DNA of 64,000 nt. Source: Mucilaginibacter ginsenosidivorans. Lineage in GTDB: Bacteria > Bacteroidota > Bacteroidia > Sphingobacteriales > Sphingobacteriaceae. Under the pieces are notes generated by a model. The model saw nothing but the letters and a program-made list of their open reading frames with translations. It ran no database searches and was not told the origin of the DNA. The stretch is from the NCBI RefSeq assembly GCF_007971025.1, contig NZ_CP042436.1, forward strand, positions 1,364,001 to 1,428,000. The letters are read 5' to 3'. The translations under genes were made by a program, and so were the position numbers. Shown one piece after another: positions 9,249-18,686 of the stretch; positions within the stretch are counted from its first letter, which is position 1, and the number at the start of each line of letters is the position of its first letter.

Positions 9249-11051
9249 ATGAAATTATCGACCCTTACACAATTCATTTGTTTAATACTTTTGTGCATGA
9301 ATTCAACTACAGGCAAAGCAACAGGCTCTGTCAATATTTCCTATACCATAACATTTCCCGAGGCCCAGGCCCATTATGCTGATGTTGAAATGAACATCAC
9401 CGGACTACAGCAAAAGACACTTATTTTGAAGATGCCCGTGTGGACTCCCGGATCGTACCTGGTACGCGAATATTCGAAAAATGTGGAGTCGTTTACAGCC
9501 GAGGTGAAGGGAAAAGCAGTAGCCGCGGAAAAGATACGCAAGAATGCCTGGCGCATCAATACCGAAAATGTTTCGGCAGTTAAGGTGCGTTACCGGGTTT
9601 ATTCGTTCGAGCTATCCGTTCGCACCAGCTTTATTGATGCGGCACATGCTTTTTTGTCGAACGCCGGCATTTTTATTTACCCTGATGGCATGCTGCATCA
9701 TCCGTCAACCATCCACATCGTTCCCTACAAAGGTTGGACTAAAGTTTCCACAAGCTTAGATAAAGTAAATGGTGATCCATTCACGCTCTACTCGCCCGAT
9801 TATGATATTCTATTCGATTCCCCTATTGAAGTGGGCAACCAGGATGTTTTCGGGTTTAAAGTTGGCAATACTGAATACGAAGTGGCCATGTGCGGAGCGG
9901 GTAATTATGATAAAGACAAGCTCACACGGGATATGCCAAAGATCATCGAACATGAGGCGGCTATCTATGGCGAAAATCCTAATAAGCGTTATGTATTTAT
10001 CGTTCATAACACATCGCGTGGCGGTGGCGGACTGGAGCATTTGAGTTCGACCGTATTGGGCGCCTCTCGGGAGAATTATGCCACCGAGCGCGGCTACCAG
10101 GGCTTCCTGAGCCTGGTGGCACATGAGCACTTTCATTTGTGGAACGTAAAACGCCTGCGGCCGATCGTGCTTGGTCCGTTTGATTACGATAACGAGAATT
10201 ATACTACCGACCTTTGGATAGCCGAAGGCTTTACCGCGTATTACCAGGATATTATTATCCGCCGTACCAACCTATACCCGGTCGAAAATTACCTGGGTGT
10301 GCTTGCGGCGGATATCAACTATGTAGCCAACCAGCCCGGGAATAAGATACAAACACTTGCCGAAGCAAGCTACGATGCCTGGATAAAATACTATCGCCCG
10401 AATGAAAATTCGCCGAATACCAATATTTCCTATTACAACAAAGGCTCTATAATGGCACTGATGTTTGATTTGGAGATCATTAACGACACGAAGGGCAAAT
10501 ACAGCCTGGACGATGTGATGCATTATATGTACCACACCTATTACAAAACGTTAAAGCGCGGTTACACCGATAAAGAATTTAAACAGGGTGTAGAAAAATT
10601 CGCCGGAAAAAACCTGGACGAGTTTTACAGGAAATATGTTTATGGGCTGGAAGATATTGATTTCGACAAATACCTGGGTTACGCAGGTTATCACCTGACC
10701 GATGAATTTGCAGGCACCAACGAACCCAGCCTGGGCATTGTTACCCAAACACCCAACGGGCGGATATTTGTTTCGACTGTTATGCGGAACAGCTCGGCCT
10801 GGGTTGATGGTATAAATGTCGGCGACGAAATAGTGGCTGTAGATAGCGCTAAAGTTACTGACGTTAACGCGATACTGAACGGGAAAAAGGTTGGGGATAA
10901 GATCAATATCAGTGTTTTGCGCGATGGCCTGCCGCTTACTTTGCCGGTTACGCTGTTAAAACGGACACAGGTGAAGTACAAAATTGACAGTGTTGAACGA
11001 CCCAGCGAACAGCAAATGCTGGTCAGGAAAAAGTGGCTGAGTATACAATAA
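9249..11051 (+). CDS. M61-family (glycyl aminopeptidase-like) peptidase with PDZ domain
   Basis: A 600-residue exported zinc peptidase. It has a signal peptide, an N-terminal beta domain, a gluzincin catalytic domain with H292-E293-x-x-H296 (HEHFHLWN) and third ligand E326 in WIAEGFTAYY, and a C-terminal PDZ domain at roughly residues 490-580 (SSAWVDGINVGDEIVAVD). The M61 founding member releases N-terminal glycine or alanine; specificity here is unknown. It is divergent from the marR operon and is followed by a hairpin. Confidence 0.92.
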   Translation: MKLSTLTQFICLILLCMNSTTGKATGSVNISYTITFPEAQAHYADVEMNITGLQQKTLILKMPVWTPGSYLVREYSKNVESFTAEVKGKAVAAEKIRKNAWRINTENVSAVKVRYRVYSFELSVRTSFIDAAHAFLSNAGIFIYPDGMLHHPSTIHIVPYKGWTKVSTSLDKVNGDPFTLYSPDYDILFDSPIEVGNQDVFGFKVGNTEYEVAMCGAGNYDKDKLTRDMPKIIEHEAAIYGENPNKRYVFIVHNTSRGGGGLEHLSSTVLGASRENYATERGYQGFLSLVAHEHFHLWNVKRLRPIVLGPFDYDNENYTTDLWIAEGFTAYYQDIIIRRTNLYPVENYLGVLAADINYVANQPGNKIQTLAEASYDAWIKYYRPNENSPNTNISYYNKGSIMALMFDLEIINDTKGKYSLDDVMHYMYHTYYKTLKRGYTDKEFKQGVEKFAGKNLDEFYRKYVYGLEDIDFDKYLGYAGYHLTDEFAGTNEPSLGIVTQTPNGRIFVSTVMRNSSAWVDGINVGDEIVAVDSAKVTDVNAILNGKKVGDKINISVLRDGLPLTLPVTLLKRTQVKYKIDSVERPSEQQMLVRKKWLSIQ

Positions 11052-11071
11052 ATCGACTTGCCGATACACAG

Positions 11072-11098
11072 GAAAACCGCCTCAAAAGGGCGGTTTTC
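11072..11098 (+). terminator. Hairpin downstream of the M61 peptidase gene
   Basis: Perfect 10-bp stem GAAAACCGCC / GGCGGTTTTC with a short loop, 20 bases after the M61 stop codon. The T-rich portion is within the stem rather than after it, so it is probably a terminator but not a canonical one. Confidence 0.6.
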
Positions 11099-11179
11099 GC
11101 GTTTATTGTCAAAATTTTAAAACTTTTTGGTATAGAAAATGCTTTTAATAGCAATAAACGTTATTAAAAAACAACTACC

Positions 11180-11335
11180 ATGAATTCAATATTGTATATC
11201 ATAGCCATAATTCTCATCATCGGATGGGCATTGGGCGTATTCGTCTATTCAGTTACCGGATTGATACATATATTATTGGTGATCGCCATAATATCATTGA
11301 TCCTTGGATTGATCAAGAGACCCACAGCAATTTAA
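11180..11335 (+). CDS. Small membrane protein, lmo0937-like (51 aa)
   Basis: A 51-codon gene starting ATG-AAT-TCA and ending TAA. The protein has two hydrophobic helices, ILYIIAIILIIGWALGVFVY and IHILLVIAIISLILGLI, joined by a short Ser/Thr/Gly turn and ending in a basic tail (KRPTAI). Length, the Trp-Ala after the first helix and the GxIHILLVIAII segment match the lmo0937-type small membrane proteins, which are widespread, often stress-linked and of unknown function. An isolated gene, it has its own 3' terminator. Confidence 0.82.
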   Translation: MNSILYIIAIILIIGWALGVFVYSVTGLIHILLVIAIISLILGLIKRPTAI

Positions 11336-11350
11336 AATAAACTTTCGGAG

Positions 11351-11381
11351 AAATCCTCCCCATTTACGGGGAGGATTTTTT
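11351..11381. terminator. Bidirectional rho-independent terminator
   Basis: Stem AAATCCTCCCC / GGGGAGGATTT with a 6-base loop, followed on the plus strand by a T-run and matched by an A-run before the stem. It sits between the convergent small membrane protein gene and VOC gene, and overlaps the end of the latter's stop codon. Confidence 0.85.
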
Positions 11382-11793
11382 ATTTGGCCTTTTGTCCCAA
11401 AGAGAACCAATTTCCCGAGTCGTCCTTAAATAAGGCCTCGAAACCATAAAATTCCTGTTTTGGCGGTTTGGTAAACTCAACTCCTTTCGCTTTTAATTCC
11501 TCGTATGTGGCCAGCAGGTCGTTACATTCAAATACGCCAAAGCCGAATGTGCCTGCACTTACCAGCTTGCGCATAGCTTCCGCCGACTCTTTGGTGAACA
11601 TCATCCCGGCGTCTATCGACATTAACGAAAGTTCCAGTTCGGGCTGTTCCGGCGGGCAAACGGTAAGCCAGCGCATGCCGGGGCCCATGGGTGCGTCGGT
11701 ATGTACCTTAAATCCTAATTTATTTACGTAAAAATCATAAGCGCTGTCCTGGTCCAGGACAAAAATGCTGACGTGGTTTAACCGGGTTATCAT
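11380..11793 (-). CDS. VOC-family (glyoxalase/bleomycin-resistance fold) protein
   Basis: A 137-residue vicinal-oxygen-chelate protein with two beta-alpha-beta-beta-beta modules; the first begins RLNHVSIFVLDQDSAYDFY and the second ends YGFEALFKDDSGNWFSL. The ATG at 11793 is preferred over an upstream in-frame start because the fold begins immediately at Ile-Thr-Arg. The substrate is unknown. It lies 41 bases downstream of an AraC-type gene in the same direction, a recurrent pairing that suggests co-expression. Confidence 0.82.
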   Translation of the reverse strand: MITRLNHVSIFVLDQDSAYDFYVNKLGFKVHTDAPMGPGMRWLTVCPPEQPELELSLMSIDAGMMFTKESAEAMRKLVSAGTFGFGVFECNDLLATYEELKAKGVEFTKPPKQEFYGFEALFKDDSGNWFSLGQKAK

Positions 11794-11834
11794 GTGCAAT
11801 TGTTTTAATGGTGAACCCAAATATCACCATTGGC

Positions 11835-12293
11835 TTATGATCGCACTTCTTCAAAATTGCTGTTTTGTGTCCAGCCCTTCATTTCAGCAAAGCAATTGGG
11901 TATGTGTTTTAACGGAGTAGTTTTGATCTCTTCTTTGATCTTTTGCTGCAACTGCTGGTACGCCGAAGGTGTTTGCCCGGTAAGGCGTTTGAACAGGCCG
12001 GTGAACGAACTGATACTGTCGAAACCGACCGTGTAACAAACCTCTGCAACAGACTTGCCTTCCTTCAGTAACAATTTTGATCTTTCTATCCTGACAAACG
12101 TGAGGTACTGGTGCGGCGTTTTCGCGTACGCGTTTTTGAACAGCCTGATGAAATGGAATTTCGAAAAGAACGCTTCATCCGCAATATGATCCAGGTCGAT
12201 GTCACCGGCAAAGTTCTCGTCGATGAAAAGCTTGGCTTTCACAATGCGCCGGTAGAGGTATACTTTCGGATAGTTTTCGCCCTGCATACCCAA
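11835..12293 (-). CDS. AraC-family transcriptional regulator (DNA-binding domain only)
   Basis: A 152-residue protein that is almost entirely the AraC double helix-turn-helix: first HTH in DLDHIADEAFFSKFHFIRLF, second in SVAEVCYTVGFDSISSFTGL, ending FKRLTGQTPSAYQ. There is no obvious ligand-binding domain; only about 30 residues follow the HTH region. It lies between ligD (12 bases upstream) and the VOC gene and may be read through from ku-ligD. Confidence 0.88.
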   Translation of the reverse strand: MGMQGENYPKVYLYRRIVKAKLFIDENFAGDIDLDHIADEAFFSKFHFIRLFKNAYAKTPHQYLTFVRIERSKLLLKEGKSVAEVCYTVGFDSISSFTGLFKRLTGQTPSAYQQLQQKIKEEIKTTPLKHIPNCFAEMKGWTQNSNFEEVRS

Positions 12294-12305
12294 AGCTATA
12301 ATAAA

Positions 12306-14807
12306 TTATTCCGCCTTCAATAGCTCAAGACCCTTTTTCAGATCGGCTTTGGTTTTGGTGAGGTTTTTCCAGGGATCGTCCACCTTTTTTACCCTTTCGC
12401 GCATATTGTGAATGGTGAAGTTGGATAGTTTCAGGTCGTCGTTCACCTCGTGCCAGTGCAATGGCGCCGATACCGTGGCCCCGGGCTTTGGTCGCACGGA
12501 ATAAGGGCAGGCAATGGTTTGCCCGCGCCGGTTCTGCAAAAAGTCGACATAAGTGCGATTTGGGCGTTTTGCCGGACTGCGCTCAATACTCGTAATATCA
12601 GGCAACTCATCATGTACCATACCGGCTACGTATTCTGCGAACATTTTGGTGAAATCGTAATCATACTTAGCGCCCACATAGCAGTAAATGTGCAGCCCTT
12701 TGGAGCCCGAGGTTTTGATGAAAACATCAAGCTTCATCCTGTCGAAAATTTCTTTGGTTTTTAGCGCCACCGCAACGGGCTCGGTAAAGGGCACATCATG
12801 CGGGTCTATATCGATCACCACAAAATCCGGATTCTCCGGCTTTTTGTAGGAACTGAGCCATGGATTGATCTCGATACAACCGATATTAGCCAAGTAAAGT
12901 AATGTTGCCTCGTCCTTGCCAATGATATAATTGATGTGTTTATCGTTACTTTCAGAATACAGGGGCTCAGTTTTTATCCATGATGGCATATGGGCGGAAT
13001 CCGTATCCTTCTGAAAAAAACCGGGATCGGATATGCCATTAGGCTGGCGGCGCATGCTGATGGGTTTATCCTTAAGGTAGGGCACTATCCATCCGGCCAT
13101 ATCCCGGTAATAATGGATCAGATCACCTTTGGTTATACCTTCGTCTTTCCAGAAAACCTTGTTCAGGTGAGTCAGTTTCAGCTTCGCCTTGCCCAGCTTA
13201 ATGATCTCCTCATCTGCCAGTTGTGTGTCCGGTGTTTCCATAACTACTTTTTCTTTTTCCTTATCCATACGCAGGCCTTTATAAACCGGCTGGCGCAAAT
13301 GCCCGTCGGCGGTCCATTCGGCATACCAAACCTCACAGACTAATTTCGGCTTTATCCAGGTGACTTTTGTGCGTTGATGTACTTTTTCGTCAAAAGGTTT
13401 TTTGTCAGTTTCCAGCGGATGCATCTTGCCGTAAAGCTCTTTGATCGAAACATCATTAAAACCGGTACCGCAATTGCCGATATACCTGACGTGGCTGCCG
13501 TCGTTAATACCCAGCACCAGCGCCCCAAAATGTTTGCGCGAGCCGGTGGGAGCAGTGAATCCGCATATAATAGCCTCCTGCGAATTTTGGAGCTTAAATT
13601 TTAACCAGCGGTCCGTCCGTGTGCCGCTGTTGTAATAGCTGTAAGCATCCTTGCCAATAATACCTTCCCATCCCTCTTTCTGCGCTTTTTTGAACAGGTC
13701 TGATCCTTTGCCCTCGATATGATCGTTATAAATAATGCGTTTGCTTTTCAGAGATAATATAAGTGTCTTGAGTAAGCCTTTGCGTTTGATCAGTTCCAGT
13801 CCCCGCAGGTCGTGCCCGTTCAGCTTCAACAGATCGAAAACATAATATTTAATGGTTAATCCATCCGTATCGCCTTCATAATTCTGTATATGCTGAAACT
13901 TGCTTTGCCCTTTTTTGTCCTCTATTACCAGTTCGCCATCCAGTATGGCACTTTCTTCTATTACCTTCAGTTCGTCTAATATAGCCTGGTATTTATGGCT
14001 GAAGTCGATGCCATTACGGGATATTAATTTGGCGCCCTTGCCGGTGTAACCGAGGGCCCGGTAGCCGTCCAGTTTCTTTTCATATATCCAGTCGGCATTA
14101 TCAAAAACTTTTGATTCCAGCTTCGCCATCATAGGCGTATATGCTTTTTCGCTTCGGGGCTTATCTTCAGCCCCGTCGCTTAGCTCAGGACTTTTTTTTT
14201 CTGCTGCCGGCTTTTTCACCCGCGGCAATTTTGTTGCCTTGCCGCTTTTGTTGTTCAGCATCTTTTTTATCTCATCGGGCACAAGGTCCTCGCTCGAATA
14301 ATCCTTGTGAACGGCAAACTCATCGTTGTGCTTAATGAGCAGCCACGAGTTATCTTCCGCCCCGTGCAGTTTCACCAACGCAAATTCACCTTTCAGTTTT
14401 TCCCCATTCAGTTTGAATTTGAGGTTACCCGACTTAAGCCCGGCCCGCAAAGTTTTTACATCCGCTTCCCGGTCATCTGCCAGTGAAGTGTAAGTCCCTT
14501 TGTCCCATATTATCACCACGCCGGCACCATAGTTGCCATTGGGGATGATGCCTTCAAAATGCTGGTAGTCAATCGGGTGGTCCTCCACCATCATGGCAAG
14601 GCGCTTGTCGGCGGGGTTCATGGATGGCCCTTTGGGAACCGCCCAGCTTTTCAGCGTGCCATTCAGTTCGAGGCGGAAATCGTAATGCAAATGCGAGGCA
14701 TGGTGCCGCTGCACCACAAAATTGAGCGTTTTGCCTTTTGCCTTGCCGCTTTTCGGCTCCGGCGTTTTCGAGAAAACCCGCTTCTTTACGTACTCCACTA
14801 AACTCAT
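12306..14807 (-). CDS. ligD: Multifunctional NHEJ DNA ligase LigD
   Basis: An 833-residue three-domain end-joining enzyme. Order is phosphoesterase (about 25-160; HASHLHYDFRLE and the PKGPSMNP loop), ATP-dependent ligase (about 220-520; nucleotidyl lysine K245 in the KLDG motif), and primase/polymerase (about 545-830; catalytic acidic pair in VVIDIDPHD). This order (PE-Lig-Pol) matches the Pseudomonas-type arrangement rather than the mycobacterial one. It processes and seals double-strand breaks recruited by Ku, whose gene ends 3 bases upstream. Confidence 0.95.
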   Translation of the reverse strand: MSLVEYVKKRVFSKTPEPKSGKAKGKTLNFVVQRHHASHLHYDFRLELNGTLKSWAVPKGPSMNPADKRLAMMVEDHPIDYQHFEGIIPNGNYGAGVVIIWDKGTYTSLADDREADVKTLRAGLKSGNLKFKLNGEKLKGEFALVKLHGAEDNSWLLIKHNDEFAVHKDYSSEDLVPDEIKKMLNNKSGKATKLPRVKKPAAEKKSPELSDGAEDKPRSEKAYTPMMAKLESKVFDNADWIYEKKLDGYRALGYTGKGAKLISRNGIDFSHKYQAILDELKVIEESAILDGELVIEDKKGQSKFQHIQNYEGDTDGLTIKYYVFDLLKLNGHDLRGLELIKRKGLLKTLILSLKSKRIIYNDHIEGKGSDLFKKAQKEGWEGIIGKDAYSYYNSGTRTDRWLKFKLQNSQEAIICGFTAPTGSRKHFGALVLGINDGSHVRYIGNCGTGFNDVSIKELYGKMHPLETDKKPFDEKVHQRTKVTWIKPKLVCEVWYAEWTADGHLRQPVYKGLRMDKEKEKVVMETPDTQLADEEIIKLGKAKLKLTHLNKVFWKDEGITKGDLIHYYRDMAGWIVPYLKDKPISMRRQPNGISDPGFFQKDTDSAHMPSWIKTEPLYSESNDKHINYIIGKDEATLLYLANIGCIEINPWLSSYKKPENPDFVVIDIDPHDVPFTEPVAVALKTKEIFDRMKLDVFIKTSGSKGLHIYCYVGAKYDYDFTKMFAEYVAGMVHDELPDITSIERSPAKRPNRTYVDFLQNRRGQTIACPYSVRPKPGATVSAPLHWHEVNDDLKLSNFTIHNMRERVKKVDDPWKNLTKTKADLKKGLELLKAE

Positions 14808-14810
14808 TTG

Positions 14811-15581
14811 TTACGCTCCTTTCTTGGCATTCAGGCTCTGCATTAACTGGTCATACAAGTCGTCGTTCTTGGTCTTATGAGGTTTCAGCTTCTTGATGGT
14901 AGGCCGTTTGCCTTTGGCTTTTGCATGGATGATCTTTAGTAACTCTTCGTGGTAATCATCCTTGAATTTGGATACGTCAAACTTTTCCTCGTATTGTTTG
15001 ATCAGCGCAAGGCCCATATCCAGTTCTTTTTTGCTGACGCTTACACCGTCACTGATATTCAGGTCTTCCGTTCCTCTTAATTCCTGCCCGAAACGGATGC
15101 GTGTAACCACCATCACATGTTCCTGCGGATGCACGATACACAGGTTTTCGTTGTTCCTCAAAACAAAGCGCGCCAGCCCGGCCTTGCCCGATTTTTTTAA
15201 TGCCTCCACCAGCAGGGCATAAGCCTTATTGTTTTTGGTTTCCGGTTCGGTGTAGTACGAGGTCTCGTAATACATGGGGTTAACCTCGGCGATGTTCACA
15301 AAGCTCTCTATCTCGATCACTTTGCTTTTTTCGGGTGCGGCATCCTCAAAATCGCGGTCTTCCAGTATCACGTAGTCGTCGTTCAGCTTATAACCCTTGA
15401 CGATCTTTTCATAGGGGACTTCTTTATGTGTATTTTCATTCACCCGCATATAGCGGATATGTGCATGATCGCGGCTGTCCAGCATGTCCAGATCCAGTGC
15501 GCTGGTTTGCACGGCCGAATATAATTTTATAGGGATGCTCACCAAGCCGAAGCCTATCGAGCCTTTCCAGATCGATCTCAT
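14811..15581 (-). CDS. ku: Ku protein (NHEJ end-binding)
   Basis: A 256-residue bacterial Ku. The N-terminus MRSIWKGSIGFGLVSIPIKL is the family hallmark, so the ATG at 15581 is preferred to a TTG two codons upstream. The core ring residues are followed by a Lys-rich C-terminal tail (KGKRPTIKKLKPHKTK) that in other bacteria aids DNA threading and LigD recruitment. It forms a homodimeric ring on broken DNA ends. ku and ligD are an operon. Confidence 0.95.
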   Translation of the reverse strand: MRSIWKGSIGFGLVSIPIKLYSAVQTSALDLDMLDSRDHAHIRYMRVNENTHKEVPYEKIVKGYKLNDDYVILEDRDFEDAAPEKSKVIEIESFVNIAEVNPMYYETSYYTEPETKNNKAYALLVEALKKSGKAGLARFVLRNNENLCIVHPQEHVMVVTRIRFGQELRGTEDLNISDGVSVSKKELDMGLALIKQYEEKFDVSKFKDDYHEELLKIIHAKAKGKRPTIKKLKPHKTKNDDLYDQLMQSLNAKKGA

Positions 15582-15648
15582 AATCAACGTAATTATTGTA
15601 ATTACTATAACTATGGAAAAGGTGAAAGGGTTTTACGATAATCGTATA

Positions 15649-15673
15649 GAAGCAAAATCTTGCGTCTCTACGG
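15649..15673. repeat. Partial copy of the GTAGAGACGCAA palindromic repeat
   Basis: The short stretch GCAAAATCTTGCGTCTCTAC between ku and the GH53 gene matches one half plus the centre of the palindromes at 28053-28159. The left arm is degenerate. It supports a dispersed repeat family in this genome. Confidence 0.5.
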
Positions 15674-15680
15674 TGATATG

Positions 15681-17087
15681 TTATTTTATATCGTATTTCT
15701 TCGCCACTTCCTGGTAAATGTCTACCAGGTGATTCGATTTACCATCGTGGTCAAATATTTGCTCCCAGGTGTTCAACGGTTCCCATATAAAAGTGCCTAC
15801 TGATTTTCCGTTCGGCACATTAAAGGCAATGTCATTTACCTCCCACTTCAGTTGGGTGTATTCTGCCACGCAAACCTGTTGCGGGTAGCGTTTAGCCAGG
15901 TCGGCCATGTTATTTTTCAGATCGACAAGCGTGCCGTGCCATTTTGGATAGTACGACAGCCCGATCACATCAAAAGGAACTTTTCTCTCGGCCATGTTAT
16001 CGAGGAAAAATCGCGATTCGGCGTTTTGGCCGCCCAGCGCTATATGCAGCATGATGATGGTTTTTGGCGCAACCTCCTTTACGCCGGTTATCCCGGCATA
16101 GATCAATTGCGCAAGGCTATCGAGGTTGCTTATCGATCCTTCGGGCCATATCATACCATGGTTTATTTCGTTGCCTACCTGCACCATATCCGGCGTAGTG
16201 CCCTGGTCCTTTAACTCCTGCATCACTTTTACCGTAAAGTCATGCACCGAGGTTTTCAGCGCGGTAAAATCTTCGCCCTCCCATGCAGCGGGTTTAAACT
16301 GTTTGCCAGGGTCGGCCCAGGTATCGCTGTAGTGAAAATCGAGCAGGAATTTCATCCCGGCCGCTTTCACCCGTTTGGCCATTGCTTTGGTATGCTCCAG
16401 GTCGCAAAAACCCTTTCCGGGCGAGTAGCCTTTCGGCACCGCCGGGTCATTGAATATCCGCAGCCTGATATAATTGAAACCGTGGTCCTTCAATATCCCG
16501 ATGGCGTCTTTCGGTACACCCTTATCTGAAAATTTTATCCCCCGGCTTTCCAGTTCGGGCAAAAAGGAAATATCGGCGCCTAATATCCTGTCCTTCACAA
16601 ACCTGGGTTTATATTTGGCGTTTGTAACCGCGTGCGGGACACCGGGCCAAACAGCCTGTATATCAGTCGAGCCGGTCCACAGACTATCTGCTTTTGCTTC
16701 AAATTTTATTGCCCCTCTGTTGATAGTGGTTTGCAGTATCACATCGCATTTGCCATGATATACCTGCGCCCGCCAGGTGCCGTTCACTGGTGAATAGATG
16801 GAATTTTCGCCGCTGCGGATGTTTAGGATCTTGCCGCCTTTCCCGCTCACTACAAAAGTCACCAGGTTATCGGCTGTTTCAACGGTTTTACCCTGGTTAT
16901 CGATGATGTTAACCGCAATAAGGGCAGTGTCTTTTCCGTCGGCCTTCATCGTGGTTTTATAGGGAGTTATCTGGACTTCAAAGGGCTGTCCCGGTGAGCC
17001 CTTTCTTCTACCTTGTGCATTTGTGCCTGAAAACGAAAAAATCAATAGAGACGTGATAAGTGCGGGTAAGAAGAACTTCCTGAACAT
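15681..17087 (-). CDS. GH53 arabinogalactan endo-beta-1,4-galactanase
   Basis: A 468-residue secreted glycosidase. Signal peptide is MFRKFFLPALITSLLIFSFS; the ATG at 17087 is chosen because an upstream in-frame ATG would put 29 residues ahead of it. An N-terminal Ig-like/Big domain (about 30-145, VQITPYKTTMKADGKDTALI) precedes the (beta/alpha)8 GH53 domain. The acid/base is E307 in VGNEINHG and the nucleophile E409 in VAEYTQLKW. It would cleave beta-1,4-galactan side chains of pectin. No SusCD pair is nearby, so this is not a complete polysaccharide-utilisation locus. Confidence 0.9.
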   Translation of the reverse strand: MFRKFFLPALITSLLIFSFSGTNAQGRRKGSPGQPFEVQITPYKTTMKADGKDTALIAVNIIDNQGKTVETADNLVTFVVSGKGGKILNIRSGENSIYSPVNGTWRAQVYHGKCDVILQTTINRGAIKFEAKADSLWTGSTDIQAVWPGVPHAVTNAKYKPRFVKDRILGADISFLPELESRGIKFSDKGVPKDAIGILKDHGFNYIRLRIFNDPAVPKGYSPGKGFCDLEHTKAMAKRVKAAGMKFLLDFHYSDTWADPGKQFKPAAWEGEDFTALKTSVHDFTVKVMQELKDQGTTPDMVQVGNEINHGMIWPEGSISNLDSLAQLIYAGITGVKEVAPKTIIMLHIALGGQNAESRFFLDNMAERKVPFDVIGLSYYPKWHGTLVDLKNNMADLAKRYPQQVCVAEYTQLKWEVNDIAFNVPNGKSVGTFIWEPLNTWEQIFDHDGKSNHLVDIYQEVAKKYDIK

Positions 17088-17179
17088 AGCCTTAACAATT
17101 GGTTTGATAAAGATATATAATAAATTGTAAAACTGACAATTATTAGTTAGGGGAAAATATAGGAATGGCCGCACTGTTC

Positions 17180-17271
17180 AAATTATGGTTAACACACTTT
17201 TTATTTAAATATCTGATAATGATTTAGTTAACTTAAAAATAGTCCAAATTGTGTTAACCATGTTAACCCTG
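17180..17271. repeat. 92-bp intergenic repeat, copy A
   Basis: The reverse complement of this segment aligns end to end, without length change, with 23287-23378. Both copies carry outer GGTTAACA/TGTTAACC motifs in inverted orientation around an AT-rich core, and a shared AAATAAAAAG block. It occupies most of the 217-base gap between the GH53 gene and the APC permease gene. Confidence 0.75.
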
Positions 17272-17304
17272 TTCTGCTGATTTATATCTGATTTTTTACA
17301 AGGG

Positions 17305-18633
17305 TCAGGATGGTTTTCGGGGCGACAGCCTGAACCATTTGACCAGTTGCCAGGCTATCTCGGCAGTAAGCAGTGTGCATACGGCAAAAATGGCTGGTTT
17401 AATACCCCCTTCGTCAGATACAAGGGCGCCGGTAAGCGCGACTACATAAATCCCTACCGGGAATATGGTTGCCAGGGAAAGGCCGGCAATATTCAAAGGC
17501 ACGCGGAAAGGCCGGTGCGTTGACGGTTCTTTTATACGTAACCTGATAAGGGTTACGTATTCTAAAAAGAGCCCGGCCCCATAAACAGTTACATCAATTA
17601 TCAGGAGTTCGGCAAAACTCCACAACACCATCAGGCTGACAACCAGCGAGCATACAATGATGGAAATATAGGGCGTGTTGAATTTTGGATGAAGCCTGTT
17701 GAACCAGCCTGGCAGCAGGTTATCGTCTGACATTACTTTGGGCACCCTTGATACCGATAGTAAAACGGCCGCATAAATGCCTAAAGTACTGGCCATACCA
17801 CCGGCAGCGATCAATACCCCCAGCCAATTACCCCCGATGAGGGTGCCCAGGGCAGGAAAACCATCGTTTTCGAGCGTGGCATAATTTATATGCGATTGCT
17901 GAGCCGCCATGATGGTAAAAAAATACACCACCAGCACCAGTATAAAAGCGACAAATACGGAAACAAGATATGACCTCACGGGTTTTTCCACTTCTTCGGC
18001 ATAGGTAGTTACGTTATCCCAACCCAGGCAGTTCCACATTACGGTGTACAAAGCCATCGCCATAGAGGGGAAACCTATACCTTTTACAGAAGGCGAAGGC
18101 AGGGTAACCCCACCGGTATGGTGGTAAAAAAATAAAATAATAAGAATGAGGAAGGGCGTAAGGACGATCACACTTAATATAAGCGAAACACGGCCCACAG
18201 GCACAATGCCCAAAATATTTAGTCCGGCGGAAGCCCAGATAACAAACAGGCACACCGGTATCTTATAGTGTGCAAGTTCAGGAAAGAAAAACGACGCGTA
18301 CGTTACAAAGAGCACGGGGTATATTGCAAGGTCGATAAAAGTGTAAAGCCAGGTCCACCATCCTTCAAAAAACCCCCAGCGTGTACCAAGGGCGTACTTA
18401 ACCCATTTATAATATCCGCCTTCAACAGGCATCATGCTGTTCAATTCAAGCACAGTAAAAATAGCGGGTACATCCCATAACATGGGCGTTATCATCAATA
18501 CCAATAGGGCAGCATGCTCGCCGGCATAACCTAATAGCGGCTCCAGCCCATACGGACCTCCGGATACGGTAAAGAATATTACCGCTATCAGTTGGAGCGG
18601 CCGTATCTTTTTTATGGCAGACGATGAGGGCAT
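17305..18633 (-). CDS. APC-family amino acid permease
   Basis: A 442-residue inner membrane transporter with about 12 hydrophobic segments. The N-terminal TM1 region (LIAVIFFTVSGGPYGLEPLL) has the broken-helix GGPYG pattern of APC-fold transporters, and MPVEGGYYKWVKYALG is the typical segment after TM2. It resembles the amino acid/polyamine permease subgroup; the substrate is not determinable. Monocistronic, upstream region shared with the divergent ThuA gene. Confidence 0.88.
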   Translation of the reverse strand: MPSSSAIKKIRPLQLIAVIFFTVSGGPYGLEPLLGYAGEHAALLVLMITPMLWDVPAIFTVLELNSMMPVEGGYYKWVKYALGTRWGFFEGWWTWLYTFIDLAIYPVLFVTYASFFFPELAHYKIPVCLFVIWASAGLNILGIVPVGRVSLILSVIVLTPFLILIILFFYHHTGGVTLPSPSVKGIGFPSMAMALYTVMWNCLGWDNVTTYAEEVEKPVRSYLVSVFVAFILVLVVYFFTIMAAQQSHINYATLENDGFPALGTLIGGNWLGVLIAAGGMASTLGIYAAVLLSVSRVPKVMSDDNLLPGWFNRLHPKFNTPYISIIVCSLVVSLMVLWSFAELLIIDVTVYGAGLFLEYVTLIRLRIKEPSTHRPFRVPLNIAGLSLATIFPVGIYVVALTGALVSDEGGIKPAIFAVCTLLTAEIAWQLVKWFRLSPRKPS

Positions 18634-18662
18634 AACGGACTAAAAATATTGTTTTTGTAATT

Positions 18663-18670
18663 TATATTTG
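18663..18670 (+). promoter_or_regulatory. Candidate Bacteroidota -7 box upstream of the ThuA gene
   Basis: TATATTTG matches the Bacteroidota -7 consensus TAnnTTTG exactly, 16 bases before the ATG at 18687. I do not see a well-spaced -33 TTG partner. Confidence 0.35.
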
Positions 18671-18686
18671 GCTAAAATCGACCGTA

